5,814 nucleotides of DNA, from assembly GCA_947174175.1 (NCBI GenBank), contig CAMWHW010000071.1, positions 1 through 5,814 on the forward strand, in the 5' to 3' direction. Positions 5,417 through 5,814 of this stretch are shown here, piece after piece (within the stretch, counting starts at the first letter, position 1; each line of letters starts with the position of its first letter). Source of the stretch: an uncultured Clostridia bacterium (lineage in GTDB: Bacteria; Bacillota; Clostridia; Christensenellales; Borkfalkiaceae). Under the pieces are notes generated by a model, which was not told the origin of the DNA, did not search any database, and saw nothing but the letters and a program-made list of their open reading frames with translations. A program made the translations under genes and the position numbers.

Positions 5417-5638
5417 ATGATTAACGTACCTGCGGTAGACAACCTTATCGACAAGCTCGGACACGACGGTCAGCCCGCTTCACGCTACGAACTGTGCGTA
5501 GTCGTGGCAAAGCGCGCCCGTCAGCTCATCGAGCGCAACAGCGTAAACAACGTCAACGAAAACCCCGGCAAGCTTAAAGAGATTGCGCTTGCGTGCGAGG
5601 AAATCGAGGACGGCAAAATCAAGTCGGTTAAAGACTGA
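5417..5638 (+). CDS. rpoZ: DNA-directed RNA polymerase omega subunit
   Basis: A 73-residue protein. The conserved omega core is ASRYELCVVVAKRARQL (21-37), and the C-terminal part ALACEEIEDGKI (57-68) matches the family's final helix. Omega is a small RNA polymerase subunit that wraps the C-terminus of beta-prime and helps assembly and stability. The length is normal for Firmicutes. The ATG is 6 nt after the gmk stop codon. The Shine-Dalgarno AAGGAGA (5398-5404) lies inside the end of gmk with 12 nt before the ATG, which is longer than ideal and could lower expression. The gene completes the yicC-gmk-rpoZ transcription unit. Confidence 0.95.
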   Translation: MINVPAVDNLIDKLGHDGQPASRYELCVVVAKRARQLIERNSVNNVNENPGKLKEIALACEEIEDGKIKSVKD

Positions 5639-5645
5639 TTTTTAT
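5618..5645 (+). terminator. Weak candidate terminator overlapping the end of rpoZ
   Basis: ATC-A-AGTC (5618-5625) can pair with GACT-GAT (5633-5639), leaving one bulged A and a 7-nt loop, and is followed by TTTTTATT from 5640. The stem is only 7 bp and AT-rich, and it lies partly within the last rpoZ codons. It could cause partial termination, but it may be a chance fold. Confidence 0.3.
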
Positions 5646-5655
5646 TCCGCATTAA

Positions 5656-5680
5656 AGCCTTCCCCTCAAAGGGGAAGGCT
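5656..5680 (+). repeat. Perfect 10-bp inverted repeat between rpoZ and priA
   Basis: AGCCTTCCCC (5656-5665) and GGGGAAGGCT (5671-5680) are exact reverse complements with a 5-nt TCAAA loop. The hairpin would be very stable. On the plus strand it is followed by AAATTT and not by a T-run, so it is not a standard intrinsic terminator, although it may slow polymerase, protect the 3' end of rpoZ mRNA or act as a weak terminator. It begins 18 nt after the rpoZ stop codon. Confidence 0.65.
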
Positions 5681-5706
5681 AAATTTCGGCTGAATTCTTA
5701 AATAAA

Positions 5707-5814
5707 ATGTTCGCGCAAGTCATAGTAGACATAGCCCACTCTCAGGTGGATAAGGTTTTCGAATATTCCTGTCCGCCCGAAACCAAGGTGGGGTGCAGGG
5801 TAAAGGTGCCGTTC
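5707..5814 (+). CDS. priA: Primosomal protein N' (PriA helicase), N-terminal fragment
   Basis: Thirty-six codons from ATG 5707 to the window edge. The sequence MFAQVIVDIAHSQVDK, then VFEY and, further on, GCRVKVPF, matches the start of PriA: the short beta strand, the V-D-K-x-F-x-Y motif and the G-x-R-V-x-V-P-F motif of the N-terminal DNA-binding domain that recognises the 3' end at stalled forks. The full enzyme is a superfamily 2 helicase of more than 700 residues that restarts replication; the helicase and zinc parts lie outside the window. No Shine-Dalgarno is visible before the ATG. An ATT codon at 5683 lies in the same frame, but PriA proteins normally begin as this ATG does. The gene may be transcribed from the upstream operon or from an unseen promoter in the 68-nt gap. 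Confidence 0.92.
   Translation, partial: MFAQVIVDIAHSQVDKVFEYSCPPETKVGCRVKVPF

Noticed and set aside
1..5814. CRISPR array, prophage, insertion sequence, toxin-antitoxin pair or anti-phage system
   Set aside because: No spaced direct repeats, transposase or integrase motifs or terminal inverted repeats were seen, and the genes present are housekeeping, transport and peptidase functions.

Overview
The window looks like a chromosomal segment from a Bacillota (Firmicutes) bacterium, most likely a Clostridia-type anaerobe. The main evidence is the housekeeping run yicC/yloC - gmk - rpoZ - priA, a typical Firmicutes order, together with strong Shine-Dalgarno sites and several intrinsic terminators. 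Base composition is roughly balanced. A finer taxonomic call is not supported by the sequence alone. Nothing looks mobile: there is no transposase, integrase, CRISPR array, tRNA or rRNA.

The left half (1-3148) reads on the minus strand. From right to left it holds an M1-type (gluzincin) metallopeptidase lipoprotein (1706-3148), its strong terminator (1654-1685), a promoter with a perfect TATAAT (1610-1638), a leader of about 145 nt, and a CorA-family divalent-cation transporter (465-1457). One nucleotide after corA comes a 65-residue FmdB-type zinc-ribbon protein (266-463). A further terminator-like hairpin (131-163) follows, and then the start of an exported or membrane-anchored protein cut off by the window edge (1-130).

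The right half (3232-5814) reads on the plus strand. A 220-residue nitrilase-fold protein diverges from the peptidase and appears to lack all three catalytic residues. A second good promoter (3924-3952) then drives yicC - gmk - rpoZ, with gmk starting at TTG inside the end of yicC. PriA begins at 5707 after a 68-nt gap that contains a 10-bp perfect inverted repeat. The remA and coaBC genes that often lie in this cluster are absent from it.

The housekeeping operon links RNA processing (YicC), guanine nucleotide supply (Gmk), RNA polymerase assembly (omega) and replication restart (PriA). The most unusual parts are the corA leader and the pseudo-nitrilase. The corA leader contains a 12-codon upstream ORF with its own Shine-Dalgarno site, then a terminator hairpin with a U7 tract directly before the corA Shine-Dalgarno. 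A heptamer inside the upstream ORF duplicates part of the terminator's 3' arm, which suggests attenuation control of the transporter. The 131-163 hairpin has a related design, with the next gene's Shine-Dalgarno forming part of the terminator stem.
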